A DNA stretch of 54,700 bases from Jatrophihabitans sp. Its GTDB lineage: Bacteria; Actinomycetota; Actinomycetes; Mycobacteriales; Jatrophihabitantaceae. Position numbers and translations under genes: made by a program. The DNA is taken from contig DASVQQ010000021.1 of the NCBI GenBank assembly GCA_036389035.1, positions 1 to 54,700 of the forward strand. Direction: 5' to 3'. Shown one piece after another: positions 9,740 to 18,368 of this stretch (its first letter is position 1; every line of letters begins with the position of its first letter). Below the pieces are notes generated by a model. The model had not been told where the DNA came from. It worked only from the letters and a program-made list of their open reading frames with translations, and searched no databases.

Positions 9740-12417
9740 CTCCGATCAGCCCGGCCTGGACGGCGCTGCTGCGGATGGGGCACCGCCAGGTCCGGCGCAA
9801 CCGGCTGCGCAGCGTCCTGATCGTGGCGCTGATCGCCTTACCGGTCGCCTCGGTCACGCTGGCCGATGTGCTGATCCGCAGCACTCCACTGGACGCCGGA
9901 CAGCGTGCCGAGAAGTTGCTGGGCAACGCCGACGCCCGGCTGCACTTTTACGACGACGAAGCGATCGTGCAGAGCCTGGACGGCCTGCAAGGCGGCTTGA
10001 ACCTGCCGGGTTTCGGCTTCGGCTCCGTCGGTACCGGGGTGCCCTACAAACCGCCGAGCACGGCACAGGTGAGATCCTGGTTGCCGCGCAGCAGCCTGGT
10101 CCAGCCCGAGCGGAGCGAGCCGGCGGTGCTGAAGACCAGGGCCGGAGCCACCACCATCCAGCTGACCGGCCTGGACCTGACGGTCGCGGCCACCCGGCCG
10201 GCACTCACCCTGGTAGCCGGCTCTTGGTCGGCCGGACCGGCAGAGATCAGCCTCAGCGAGGACCTGGCCCGCACCGCCGGCCTGAGCGTCGGCGACACGG
10301 TGACCCTGCGGCAACCGGCGGCGACCCTGAAGCTGGTGGCCATCGTGCATGACCGGTACGCCCACCACTACCGGTTCGCGGCGGTCTCGCCGGCCACGCT
10401 GGCCACCCTGGTCCCCGCCACCCGGTCGGGCAACCCGAACAGCTGGATGGATGACCCGACCAGCTGGATCGTCGTGCAGCCCGGCGGCGTCAGCTGGAGC
10501 GATGTCCTGGAACTGAACCGGCACGGCCTGCTGGTCACCTCCCGGTCGGTGCTGCTCGACCCGCCCCCACCATCAGCGGTCCCCCGCCACCACCAGCAGC
10601 CGGCGGGCGGCACCAGCAGGTCCACCGTCTTGATCGGGGCCGGGGTCGGGCTTGCCGTCCTGCAACTGGCGCTGCTGGCCGGCCCGGCGTTCGCGGTCAG
10701 CGCGCGCCGTCGCCAGCACGACCTGGCGCTGATCGCGGCCATCGGCGGTGACCGCAAGGTGCTGCGGCGCACGCTGCTCGTCGAAAGCCTGGTACTCGGT
10801 GCGGTGGCCGGCGGGCTGGGCTGCGCGTTGGGCATCGCGACCGCGGTGGCCTACCGCGGCTGGCACGACGGCATCCTCGGACCGCTGCGGCTGCACCCTG
10901 CCGAGCTGGCCGGCATCGCCGTGCTGGGCCTGTGCTCGGCCATGGCCGGTGCGCTGTTACCGGCCCAGTGGGCTGCCCGCCTCGATGTGGTGGCGGCCCT
11001 GTCCGGCCGGCGAGGGGTCACCCGGACACCGTGGCGGCTGTCGCTGCTCGGACTGCTGGCAGTGGGAGCCGGCTTGCTGGTATGGGCGATCGGAATGTCA
11101 CGGGGCGAGGTGCTGGTGATCCTGCCCGGCCTGGCGCTGTGCGAGCTGGGCGTGCTCGCCCTCACCCCGGGCCTGCTGCGCCTGGCCGGCCGGCTGGCGC
11201 CCCGGTTGCCGGTGGCAGTCCGGATCGCGTTGCGTGATGCGGCCCGCAGCCGCTCGGCGGCGGTGCCGGCACTTGCCGCGGTGCTGGCGGTGACGATCGC
11301 CAGCACCGCCATCGCGATCTACCTCTCGTCGGTGTCGGCGCGGGAGCGGATGCTGTACCGCCCGCAGTTGCCCTCGGGGGTGGCGCTGGTGCGTATCCCC
11401 GTTGACCGGCCGGACGCCGCGCCGCCAGCCGGCAAGGCGTTGGCCACCCACCTGGACACGCGGCGAACAGCCGTCCTGAACACCCCCGGCGGCTGCTCCG
11501 ACTGTGGCGGGGTGAGCGTCCTGCGGCCAGAGGTCAACCGGTGCCCGGAACCCTACAACCGGCAGGATCTCCGCTGCCAGGACGCGGAGGTGCAGGGCTA
11601 CGTCGCGTTCGACAGCCCGGTGCTGGTGCTCGATCCTGATCAACTGGCGGTCCTGGTAAGTGGGCCGGACCCCGCCGACGTGGCCGCGCTACGGGCCGGC
11701 AGCCTGCTGCTCACCTCGGCGCTGGATCTCACCGGTCCTGACCACGCCGTCATCACCAGCCAGGCCGACACCGAACCCGGAACCCTCAGGGTGCCGGCGG
11801 CGGTGCTGCGTTCGGCCACCGACTTCCACTTCTCCGCCGTGATGTCATCGGCCACCGCGGCCAAGCTGCGGTTTCAGGTGGTGCCGATCGCGGTGATCGC
11901 CCAGCTGGCCGGTCCGGCCACTGGCAGCCAGGAGGAGGCATTGACTGCCGCCCTGGCCGACAACGACCTGCAGGTGCAGATCGAGCACGGCTATGTCGAC
12001 GACTTCCGCGCCGGCCTGCTGGCGACGCTGCTTGCTGCGCTGATCATCGCCATGGGCGCCACCGTCCTGGCCACCGCGCTGGCGGTGGTCGATTCCCGAC
12101 CGGAGCTGGCGACGCTGTGGGCGATCGGGGCCAGTCCCGGGCTCCGGCGCCGGCTGAGCGTGGCCCGGGCCGGCGTGGTGGCCCTGCTCGGGGTGCTGGT
12201 CGGCACTGCATTGGGTTTCCTGCCACCGCTGGTGGTGATCGACGCCCGCCGGCGCACTGCGGGCCCGCCCGTCGATGACCCGTATCCGCTGTCTATCCCA
12301 TGGTGGCCGAGCATCATCGGCACCGCCGTGCTGATCCCGCTGGCGGCCATGCTGATCGCGGGCCTGATGACCCGGGCCAGGCCGCCCGAACCACTGCGCG
12401 CCGGCAGTGCTCCGTGA
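9736..12417 (+). CDS. FtsX-like ABC transporter permease
   Basis: An 893-aa membrane protein with the duplicated FtsX layout. It has an N-terminal TM after a basic segment, a large extracytoplasmic domain, a TM cluster from about residue 295, a second basic linker and extracytoplasmic domain, and a final TM cluster near the C-terminus. The second external domain has a cysteine-rich stretch (GGCSDCGG, then two more Cys within 40 residues), possibly disulphide-bonded. It is translationally coupled to the ATPase by ATGA. Substrate is unknown; family members move lipids, lipoproteins or antimicrobial peptides, or transmit a mechanical signal. Confidence 0.9.
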   Translation: MTPISPAWTALLRMGHRQVRRNRLRSVLIVALIALPVASVTLADVLIRSTPLDAGQRAEKLLGNADARLHFYDDEAIVQSLDGLQGGLNLPGFGFGSVGTGVPYKPPSTAQVRSWLPRSSLVQPERSEPAVLKTRAGATTIQLTGLDLTVAATRPALTLVAGSWSAGPAEISLSEDLARTAGLSVGDTVTLRQPAATLKLVAIVHDRYAHHYRFAAVSPATLATLVPATRSGNPNSWMDDPTSWIVVQPGGVSWSDVLELNRHGLLVTSRSVLLDPPPPSAVPRHHQQPAGGTSRSTVLIGAGVGLAVLQLALLAGPAFAVSARRRQHDLALIAAIGGDRKVLRRTLLVESLVLGAVAGGLGCALGIATAVAYRGWHDGILGPLRLHPAELAGIAVLGLCSAMAGALLPAQWAARLDVVAALSGRRGVTRTPWRLSLLGLLAVGAGLLVWAIGMSRGEVLVILPGLALCELGVLALTPGLLRLAGRLAPRLPVAVRIALRDAARSRSAAVPALAAVLAVTIASTAIAIYLSSVSARERMLYRPQLPSGVALVRIPVDRPDAAPPAGKALATHLDTRRTAVLNTPGGCSDCGGVSVLRPEVNRCPEPYNRQDLRCQDAEVQGYVAFDSPVLVLDPDQLAVLVSGPDPADVAALRAGSLLLTSALDLTGPDHAVITSQADTEPGTLRVPAAVLRSATDFHFSAVMSSATAAKLRFQVVPIAVIAQLAGPATGSQEEALTAALADNDLQVQIEHGYVDDFRAGLLATLLAALIIAMGATVLATALAVVDSRPELATLWAIGASPGLRRRLSVARAGVVALLGVLVGTALGFLPPLVVIDARRRTAGPPVDDPYPLSIPWWPSIIGTAVLIPLAAMLIAGLMTRARPPEPLRAGSAP

Positions 12418-12491
12418 CGGGCGACCGACGCGCATCGGCAGTGCTCTGGAACTGGCGGCGCGCTTCCGGCCTTGAACTGATCGCGCCCAAT

Positions 12492-12543
12492 GTCACGGAT
12501 TGTGACTAACGTCGAACCCCTCCTAGCCGATTGGTTACTAACC
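12492..12543. promoter_or_regulatory. Two small inverted repeats upstream of a secreted protein
   Basis: GTCAC-ggatt-GTGAC (12492-12506) and the 11-bp palindrome GGTTACTAACC (12533-12543) lie in the roughly 150-bp gap before the next start. They look like regulator sites in a promoter region. No regulator can be assigned. Confidence 0.4.
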
Positions 12544-12570
12544 GTAATCGATATCTCATGGAGGAGTTCG

Positions 12571-13419
12571 ATGAATCGCTTGTCACGACCGGTTACCGCC
12601 GGCGTTGCATTTCTTGTGAGCTGCACAGTTCTCGGAGCCGGGGGCAGCGCCGTTGCCGCCGGTGGCCATGGCAAGGCGACCAGCAAGGTCACCGCCCACA
12701 GCAAGGCCACCGCCCACAGCAAGGTGACCAGCAAGCCGACCGCGCGCAAGCCGGTGGACAAGCTGGCCGGCGTACGCAAGGGCGCCACCAAGGCGCTGGC
12801 CGCCGACGCTGCCCGGCTGCGTCGGATCGCCGCCGCCGAAGCCGCCTCGACGATGCTGTCCGCCGACGACAAGGCCGCCCTGCTGGCGGCCACCACCGCC
12901 GCCGCCGCGGCGTTGAGCGCCGATGCCGGCGCGGTTGCCGCCGCGACCTCGGCGAAGGCCATCCAGGCCGCCGCCCAGGCCGGCACCCGCACCGTTCAGG
13001 GAGCTGACCTGCAGTTCAAGCTGGTCACCGCCGTCGCGCGGGCTGAGGGCATGGCCGCCGCACTGACTGCCGAGGCCACCGCCCTCAACGACCAGGCGAC
13101 GGTCTTGGAGGCAGCGGGTACCGACATCAGCACCGTGGCCACCCCACTGGCCGGCGTTGCCACCCAGCTGGAGCTGGCCCTGGCAGCCGCTGAGAGCGCA
13201 CGGGCCGGCGCGCTGGCGGTTCCGGCCGCGCCGAGCGCCGCACAGCTGCGTACGAGCAACGCCGGCGCTCGCGCCAGCCTGGCCGAGGCGGGGCTGTCTC
13301 TGGCCGCCGCGGTCCAGGGTCTAGCCGACGCCACCGCGGCGCTCGCCGCGCTCGAGGCCGCGGAGATGGAGCCGGCCCCGGAGCCCGAGCCAGCTCCGGA
13401 GCCCGAGCCGGCTCCCTGA
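12571..13419 (+). CDS. Secreted alanine-rich helical protein
   Basis: A predicted exported protein of 282 aa with no family I recognise. I chose the ATG at 12571, not an earlier in-frame start at 12490, because GGAGG lies 8-12 bases upstream and a clean signal peptide begins here: basic N-region, hydrophobic core, likely cleavage after SAVAA. The mature part starts with a Lys/Thr/His stretch of repeated KVTAHSKAT units. It continues as about 200 residues of Ala-rich sequence predicted to be helical, and ends in PEPEPA repeats. The signal peptide resembles that of the next secreted gene at 13831. A cell-envelope or structural role is possible but unproven. Confidence 0.75.
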   Translation: MNRLSRPVTAGVAFLVSCTVLGAGGSAVAAGGHGKATSKVTAHSKATAHSKVTSKPTARKPVDKLAGVRKGATKALAADAARLRRIAAAEAASTMLSADDKAALLAATTAAAAALSADAGAVAAATSAKAIQAAAQAGTRTVQGADLQFKLVTAVARAEGMAAALTAEATALNDQATVLEAAGTDISTVATPLAGVATQLELALAAAESARAGALAVPAAPSAAQLRTSNAGARASLAEAGLSLAAAVQGLADATAALAALEAAEMEPAPEPEPAPEPEPAP

Positions 13420-13447
13420 GCCACGCTCCTGGATCCACGGAACACCG

Positions 13448-13489
13448 CTGACCGCCGTACCCGGGCTACTGGCCGGGTGCGGCGGTCAG
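13448..13489 (+). terminator. Strong hairpin after the secreted gene
   Basis: Arms CTGACCGCCGTACCCGG and CCGGGTGCGGCGGTCAG pair over 17 bp with one G-T wobble around an 8-base loop. No strong T tract follows, which is common for actinobacterial terminators. Confidence 0.8.
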
Positions 13490-13526
13490 TCTGGTTCGGC
13501 ACGGACCACGAGAGATACTTCGCCGT

Positions 13527-13693
13527 ATGCGCTGGCTTGAAGAGAGCAAGCCGCACACGGGCCGCTGTCCGACTGCGGTCACGACTGGGCTGAGCACCTT
13601 CCTTCCGAATCCTGCTCGGAGTGCCGTTACGAGATCGAGCACCAGGATCCGGACGCGCCTGCCTCGGCGTGCGAGCGCCCGATCCCGGGTTAG
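13527..13693 (+). pseudogene. Frameshifted small zinc-ribbon protein
   Basis: Reading from ATG 13527 gives MRWLEESKPHTGRC. Two frames over, from about 13570, the sequence continues DCGHDWAEHLPSESCSECRY and runs to a TAG at 13693. Joined with one extra base near 13567-13571, they give a roughly 55-aa protein with two CxxC pairs (CPDC and CSEC), a plausible zinc ribbon. As written, the frame is broken by one missing base. The read-on frame overruns into the next gene, so the undisturbed ORF is not the real product. Either a decayed gene or a sequencing error. Confidence 0.65.
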
Positions 13694-13830
13694 GAGTGGA
13701 TTTGGTCGGGGTAGCTTCCCGGCGCCATTCGGCCCGGCATTCAGTGCGGGGCGTCACAGCGCCCGTCGCTTAGCTGCCGGCCCTCCCGGTCGATACAGCT
13801 ACCACACGCACTTGACCTGGAGGGTCTTTG

Positions 13831-14133
13831 ATGAGTCGCTCGTTTCGCCCGGTAGCCACGGGAATCACCGTTCTGCTGACCTGTGGAATCCTCGGCAGCG
13901 CCAGTCCCGCATTCGCCGAGAAGGTCGCGAAGCTGGGCACCGACGACAAGGTCGCGGTCATCGCTGTGGTCGACGACAAGGTCGCCAGGACCGATGACAA
14001 GGTTGCCGGCACCGACGACAAGGTCGCTGGCACCGACGACAAGGTTGCCGGCGTCACCGGCACCGATGACAAGGTCGCTTGCACGGACGACAAGGTCGCC
14101 GTTGTCACCGGCACCGACGACAAGGTCGCCTAG
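13831..14133 (+). CDS. Small secreted protein of TDDKVAG repeats
   Basis: A 100-aa exported protein, unrecognised family. The start is ATG 13831, with GGAGG 8-12 bases upstream. Residues 1-29 form a signal peptide ending in SPAFA, a good signal peptidase I site. The mature chain is about eight copies of a (T/V)DDKVA unit separated by short linkers (GVTG, VVTG), with alternating acidic and basic residues and one Cys. DNA repeats have a 21-bp period. The signal peptide resembles that of the secreted gene at 12571 (R-P-V, T-G, conserved Cys in the core). Possible cell-surface or metal-binding role; function unknown. Confidence 0.75.
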   Translation: MSRSFRPVATGITVLLTCGILGSASPAFAEKVAKLGTDDKVAVIAVVDDKVARTDDKVAGTDDKVAGTDDKVAGVTGTDDKVACTDDKVAVVTGTDDKVA

Positions 14134-14192
14134 GTAATCGCGATACCGGGTCGCTGCGCCTGACGCGGGCGCGGCAGCCGGCTGTACCAACC

Positions 14193-14238
14193 CACGCCGC
14201 ACATTGGAGCCGTTGACGCGACTCCGGTGTGCGGCGTG
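14193..14238 (+). terminator. Hairpin after the repeat protein
   Basis: CACGCCGCACATTGGAG pairs with CTCCGGTGTGCGGCGTG over 17 positions (two G-T wobbles) around a 12-base loop, 60 bases after the stop. Confidence 0.75.
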
Positions 14239-14283
14239 ACGCACTATGGAATACATCCCACCGGGCCCAGGTTTGAGCATGTA

Positions 14284-14297
14284 GTTGCAGATGCAAC
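14284..14297. promoter_or_regulatory. Inverted repeat upstream of pirin gene
   Basis: GTTGCA-GA-TGCAAC is a perfect 6+6 dyad located 23 bases before the pirin start. TTGCA/TGCAA dyads are typical of MarR-family operators. The regulator is not identified. Confidence 0.45.
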
Positions 14298-14320
14298 GAA
14301 GCTTAGGAGGCTTGAGAGAT

Positions 14321-15316
14321 ATGGCAGCCGTTACCGCTGACACCATGACCCTGCCCCGGGTGACCGGAGCCGCGCTGGGTGACGTCGAGCGCCCGGTGCT
14401 CGCGGTGTCCTCCGCACCGGCCGGCATCGAGGGCGAAGGCTTTCCGGTGCGCCGGACGATGGCGGGCATCGATTACCGCTACCTGGACCCGTTCATCATG
14501 ATGGACCACATGGGCGAGGTGGACTACGCCGCCGGCGAGCCCAAGGGAACCCACTGGCACCCGCACCGCGGCTTCGAGACGGTGACCTACCTGATCGAGG
14601 GCCAGTTCATCCACCAGGACACCCACGGTGGCGGCGGCGTGATCACCGAGGGCTCCACCCAGTGGATGACCGCCGGCGCGGGCCTGCTGCACATCGAGAC
14701 CCCGCCGGAGAAGCTGGTCGAAGAGGGCGGGCTGTTCCACGGCTTCCAGCTGTGGGTGAACCTGCCGGCCAAGGACAAGTTCCTGACGCCGAACTACCAG
14801 GGCATCGAGGCCGGTCAGATCACCCTGCTGGCCAGTGCTGACGGCGGCTCGCTGCTGCGGGTCATCGCCGGCGAGATCGACGGGCATCAGGGCCCGGGAT
14901 CCACGCACACCCCGATCACGCTGCTGCACGCCTCGATCGCGCCCGGCGCGCAGCTGTCACTGCCGTGGCAGCCCACCTACAACGCGCTCGGCTACGTGAT
15001 GGCGGGTTCGGGGACGATCGGCCCGAAGGCCGAACCGATCCACGCCGGCCAGCTCGCGGTCTTCGGCCCCGGCGACCGGATCACCGTCAGCGCCGACACC
15101 CGCCAGGACACCCGGACCAGCTCGTTGGAGATCATCCTGCTGGGCGGCGAGCCGATCCGGGAGCCGATGGTGCAGTACGGCCCGTTCGTGATGAACACCC
15201 GCGCCGAGTTGCAGCAGACGCTGGCCGACTACCAGGCCGGCCGGCTGGGCGTGATCCCGCCGAACGCGATCATGCCCCACGTCCCGCACGGCCAGCGCAA
15301 CCCGCTGGAGGACTGA
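14321..15316 (+). CDS. Pirin family protein
   Basis: A 331-aa bicupin protein. The metal-binding histidines are visible in HWHPHRGFETV at about residues 78-82, with LLHIE as the later ligand region. The pirin C-terminal cupin (ILLGGEPIREPMVQYGPFV) is also present. Start is ATG 14321, with AGGAGG 10 bases upstream; an upstream TTG in frame lacks one. Bacterial pirins bind Fe and have been linked to quercetinase activity or redox-dependent modulation of metabolic enzymes. Which applies here cannot be told. Confidence 0.93.
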   Translation: MAAVTADTMTLPRVTGAALGDVERPVLAVSSAPAGIEGEGFPVRRTMAGIDYRYLDPFIMMDHMGEVDYAAGEPKGTHWHPHRGFETVTYLIEGQFIHQDTHGGGGVITEGSTQWMTAGAGLLHIETPPEKLVEEGGLFHGFQLWVNLPAKDKFLTPNYQGIEAGQITLLASADGGSLLRVIAGEIDGHQGPGSTHTPITLLHASIAPGAQLSLPWQPTYNALGYVMAGSGTIGPKAEPIHAGQLAVFGPGDRITVSADTRQDTRTSSLEIILLGGEPIREPMVQYGPFVMNTRAELQQTLADYQAGRLGVIPPNAIMPHVPHGQRNPLED

Positions 15317-15328
15317 CCCGCGGCGAGG

Positions 15329-15377
15329 CCCGCGACCGGGACGGCGTCCGCAACTGGGACGGCGTCCTGGTCGCGGG
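15329..15377. terminator. Bidirectional hairpin between convergent genes
   Basis: Outer arms CCCGCGACC (15329-15337) and GGTCGCGGG (15369-15377) enclose two copies of GGGACGGCGTCC, each able to form its own small stem. It sits between the pirin gene (+) and the protease gene (-). Confidence 0.65.
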
Positions 15378-15435
15378 TCAGCCCGGGCTGCTTGCGCTGG
15401 CCCGGCCAGCTCGCTCACCGGCTCCACCGCACTGA

Positions 15436-16671
15436 TCAGGCGGGCACCAGCACCGTCCGGCAGCCGAGGGTGGCGGTGCTGCCGATGCCGTAGATGTTGC
15501 GCGCGTAGGCACACACCTCGTGCAGTCCGGGGTTGGCTCGCATCAGCACCTTGAAGCCGTGCGCGGCGCCCCAGCGCGGATAGCGCTCGGCCACGTCCTG
15601 CCTGGGCTGGTTCGCCCAGATGCCGACCTGGCCCCCTGGCCGCTGGTACACCGCCACCGGCACCGGCCGGACGCTGCTGTCGGGGTCAAGTGCCCAGCCG
15701 GTGACGAGAATGCCCTGCCCGGACGGCACCACCGAGTCCAGGTGCCCGATCGGGGTGCCGCTGACCAGCACCGTCCGGCAACCCAGCAGCACCGTAGCGC
15801 CGGCCCCGGCGGCGTTGTGCGCACGTACGCACACGGTGTGCCGGCCCGGACTCGCATTCAGCGTCAACCGGTAACCATGGTTGCTGCCGTATCCCGGATG
15901 GCTGCGGCCGACGTCGTCGCGCCGGCTGTCGGCCCGTACCGTGATCGCGCTGCTGTCCAGTTGGACGGTCACCAGGGTGGGCGCCGAGGTGTCCGGATCG
16001 ATCGCCCAGCCACGTATGAAGATCGCCGCCAGCCCCGGCACCACGTTGTCCACGCTGCCCACCGGGTTGCCGGTGCGGATCGGCACGCCGCGCGAAGTGG
16101 CCAGCCGCTGTCGCTCGCTGGCGGTCGGCCAGGAGTTCGGACGGCAACCCTGCATCGAGATGGACTGCTGCTGCATCACCGGCGCCAGCTGGCCCGAGCC
16201 GCCGCAGAACGAATGCCCGAAGCCGAGCCAGTGGCCGGTCTCGTGGTTGAGGACCATGTGCCGGTAGCCGGCCAGCGAGGCTCCGGTGGCGTTCCAGGAC
16301 GGCGAGCCGGTCAGCCAGCGGGTCTCGTTGATCACGACGTTGCGGCCCACTCTGCAGGAGTAGCTGCTGTCGCAGGGCGACCCGAAGCCGGGCACCCGGT
16401 TGGCGGCGGCCAGCCAGAGCGTGAAGTTCCCACCCGAGGCGACCCTGCGGAAGGCGATCGAGCCGCCGAGGTTCCATCCGCGCGAGTCGGCGTAGTTGCT
16501 CGCCGCCGCGGCCGCGAAGGATTCCAGGTTGCTGCTGTTCGCCAACCCGCGCACCTCGTAGGTGTAGACGATCTGGGGCGCGGCCGCGGCCGACGGCTGG
16601 CTGAAACCGACGAGGCAGCCGGCTACGCAGAGCAAGGCCACAGCCAGGGTTCGGATGGGTTGACGGTGCAT
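15436..16671 (-). CDS. Secreted DUF3152-type metzincin protease
   Basis: A 411-aa exported protein with a signal peptide (residues 1-30, ending SAAAA). Residues about 33-200 match the DUF3152 layout: an N-terminal beta region, NETRW, then the zinc site HETGHWLGFGH at 143-153 (HExxHxxGxxH), and VMQQQSISMQGC downstream. Two copies of an approximately 95-aa beta-rich module follow, each with GW(A)xDPD, RxDV...P..G..HG and a final GCRTVLV. Such modules are seen at the C-termini of other secreted actinobacterial hydrolases. AGGAG precedes the ATG. Its role is probably extracellular proteolysis; substrate unknown. Confidence 0.85.
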   Translation of the reverse strand: MHRQPIRTLAVALLCVAGCLVGFSQPSAAAAPQIVYTYEVRGLANSSNLESFAAAAASNYADSRGWNLGGSIAFRRVASGGNFTLWLAAANRVPGFGSPCDSSYSCRVGRNVVINETRWLTGSPSWNATGASLAGYRHMVLNHETGHWLGFGHSFCGGSGQLAPVMQQQSISMQGCRPNSWPTASERQRLATSRGVPIRTGNPVGSVDNVVPGLAAIFIRGWAIDPDTSAPTLVTVQLDSSAITVRADSRRDDVGRSHPGYGSNHGYRLTLNASPGRHTVCVRAHNAAGAGATVLLGCRTVLVSGTPIGHLDSVVPSGQGILVTGWALDPDSSVRPVPVAVYQRPGGQVGIWANQPRQDVAERYPRWGAAHGFKVLMRANPGLHEVCAYARNIYGIGSTATLGCRTVLVPA

Positions 16672-16833
16672 CGACTACTCCTGCCGCCTCGAAGGCCTCG
16701 TGGGATCAGCCCGATGCTGCCAGCCGGGCCCACGCAGCTGCCAGGCGAACGAGGCCGACGTTGCCAATCCGTTGCCCAGCCGGCTGGGCGTCATCCCGCC
16801 GGACGATCATGCCGCAGGTGCCGCGCGGCAGCC

Positions 16834-17232
16834 TCACCGCCGCATGGCGGACAGGACATGGTCCGTCCCCCCATAGCTGATCGTCATGCGGCTCCTTTCG
16901 CGCCCGAGCCATGATCGTCCGGCCTCTAGTGAGAATTTTCCTTGCAGGTAGGTCGTTGCCAACCCCACCAGCTCTTCGAGAAGTCCTGCCTGTTCCGACG
17001 CCCCCAGCTCCAAGGAGAACAGCTGGTACCCGCGATCGACGTTGAGGGAGAAGACCTCGTCGCCCAACGTGATCCGAGCCCAGTGATCTGACCCGGAGCC
17101 TTGGGAGATGATCACCGCTGGGTACCTGCGCGATAGATCGACGTCAGCCCTGAAATCTCCATGCGGTCGAACAGCAGCTGCTATGAAGCTGCACATGGCC
17201 GATACAGGCATCGGCAGCAGCTCGTCATGCAT
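16834..17232 (-). CDS. Conserved-looking hypothetical protein, 132 aa
   Basis: No family recognised. It starts three bases after the stop of the thioredoxin-TPR gene on the same strand, so the two may be cotranscribed. The sequence is less GC-biased than its neighbours and looks like a small alpha/beta domain (WARITLGDEVFSLNVDRGYQ then LLEELVGLATTYLQGKF), without signal peptide or membrane segments. An internal Met at residue 13 is an alternative start. The size and composition resemble small immunity or accessory proteins, but nothing proves it. Confidence 0.55.
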   Translation of the reverse strand: MHDELLPMPVSAMCSFIAAAVRPHGDFRADVDLSRRYPAVIISQGSGSDHWARITLGDEVFSLNVDRGYQLFSLELGASEQAGLLEELVGLATTYLQGKFSLEAGRSWLGRERSRMTISYGGTDHVLSAMRR

Positions 17233-17235
17233 CGT

Positions 17236-18231
17236 TCAGAACAGGGCGTTGGCCAGCTCGCGACGGGTCGGCGGCACCCGCGGGTCGTCCGGGCCGAGCA
17301 GTTCGAAGTACTCCACCAGCCGGTCCCGGACCGGCATCCGATCCTCGCCGCGCAGCCGCCGCACCAGCCCGACCAGCCGGCTGAAGGCAGCCTCGATCTG
17401 GTTGTTCGCCAGCTCGGCGTCGGCGGCGGCCAGCTGGGCCTCGACATTGTCCGGCTCCGCGGCCGCCACCTGCAGCGCGTCCCGCGGCAGGGCCGAGAGC
17501 CGGCGCAGCAGCCCGACCTGGCGCAGGGCCAACTGCGCTTCGACGTTGGCCGGCTCGGCGTTCAGGATCGCCTGGTAACGCTCGGCGGCCAGGTCGAAGT
17601 TCCCGGCCTCCAGCGCGTCCTCGGCGGCGGTGAACCGCTCGTCCTCAGGCGGCTCGGGGGCGGCGGCCGGGCCCGCCGTGCCGTCCGGAGCCCCGGCCAC
17701 GGCGCCAGGACCTGCCAGGCCGGCCTGGCTGGCAGCCTGCAGCAGCGCCGTCAGGAACTCGCGCACCTGCGCCTCGGGCAGCGCCCCCTGGAAGCCCGGC
17801 ACCAGCTGCCCGCCGATCACCGCGAAGACCGTGGGGATGCTCTGCACCTGCAGCATCTGCGCGATCCGCGGATTGGCCTCGACATCGACGGTGGCCAGCA
17901 CCCAGCTGCCGCCGAACTCCTGGGCGAGGCGCTCCAGCAACGGTGAGAGCTGCTTGCACGGCTCGCACCAGTCCGCCCACAGGTCCAGCAGCACCGGCAC
18001 CTGGAAGGAGCGGTCCAGCACCTCGGCCTGGAAGTTGGCCTCGGTCGCCACTACCACGAACTGCCCGGCCGACGGCGGCGGAGCGCTCGCGGCCCGGGCA
18101 GCGGCCTCCGAACGTGCCTTCACGGCGGCCAGGTCGACCGCCCCGGACATCGCCGCGACGGCGGCCGGTGACGGGGCGGGCGCAGCGGACTTGGAGCGGG
18201 CGGGACGGGAACCAGGACGCATGGCACTCAT
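17236..18231 (-). CDS. Thioredoxin-TPR co-chaperone-like protein
   Basis: A 331-aa cytoplasmic protein: an Ala/Pro-rich N-terminal 55 residues, a thioredoxin fold (about 58-165) with active site WCEPC at 88-92 and cis-Pro in SIPTV, a Gly/Ala/Pro linker, then tetratricopeptide-like helices (about 205-330, e.g. AAERYQAILNAEPANVEAQL). This is the architecture of CnoX/YbbN, which couples holdase and redox functions. Here both active-site cysteines are present, so a disulphide-exchange role is plausible. An ATG three codons later is an alternative start. Confidence 0.88.
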   Translation of the reverse strand: MSAMRPGSRPARSKSAAPAPSPAAVAAMSGAVDLAAVKARSEAAARAASAPPPSAGQFVVVATEANFQAEVLDRSFQVPVLLDLWADWCEPCKQLSPLLERLAQEFGGSWVLATVDVEANPRIAQMLQVQSIPTVFAVIGGQLVPGFQGALPEAQVREFLTALLQAASQAGLAGPGAVAGAPDGTAGPAAAPEPPEDERFTAAEDALEAGNFDLAAERYQAILNAEPANVEAQLALRQVGLLRRLSALPRDALQVAAAEPDNVEAQLAAADAELANNQIEAAFSRLVGLVRRLRGEDRMPVRDRLVEYFELLGPDDPRVPPTRRELANALF

Positions 18232-18320
18232 TTTTCCAGTCGCGGCTCAGCGACCGGTCAGCGGCCCGGGCGCCTCAGCACGCCAGGGCATTGACAAGCC
18301 GTTCACCGATCAGGACGGGG

Positions 18321-18368
18321 GTGTCGGAAGCGGGCAGGCCCGCGGTGTCAGAACCGGGCAGGCTCGCG
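18321..18368. repeat. 24-bp tandem duplication across the mutase stop
   Basis: Two adjacent 24-bp copies (18321-18344 and 18345-18368) differ at three positions. The copy at 18345-18368 contains the last codons and TGA of the minus-strand mutase gene; the other copy lies directly downstream of it. Confidence 0.85.

Noticed and set aside
12571..13419. Lipoprotein assignment from LVSC in the signal peptide
   Set aside because: The Cys lies inside the hydrophobic core and a better signal peptidase I site (SAVAA) follows; the paralogous start has LLTC, a poor lipobox.
13527..13997. 156-codon plus-strand frame
   Set aside because: Only its first 14 codons look real; the rest is out of frame with a zinc ribbon and runs into the next secreted gene.
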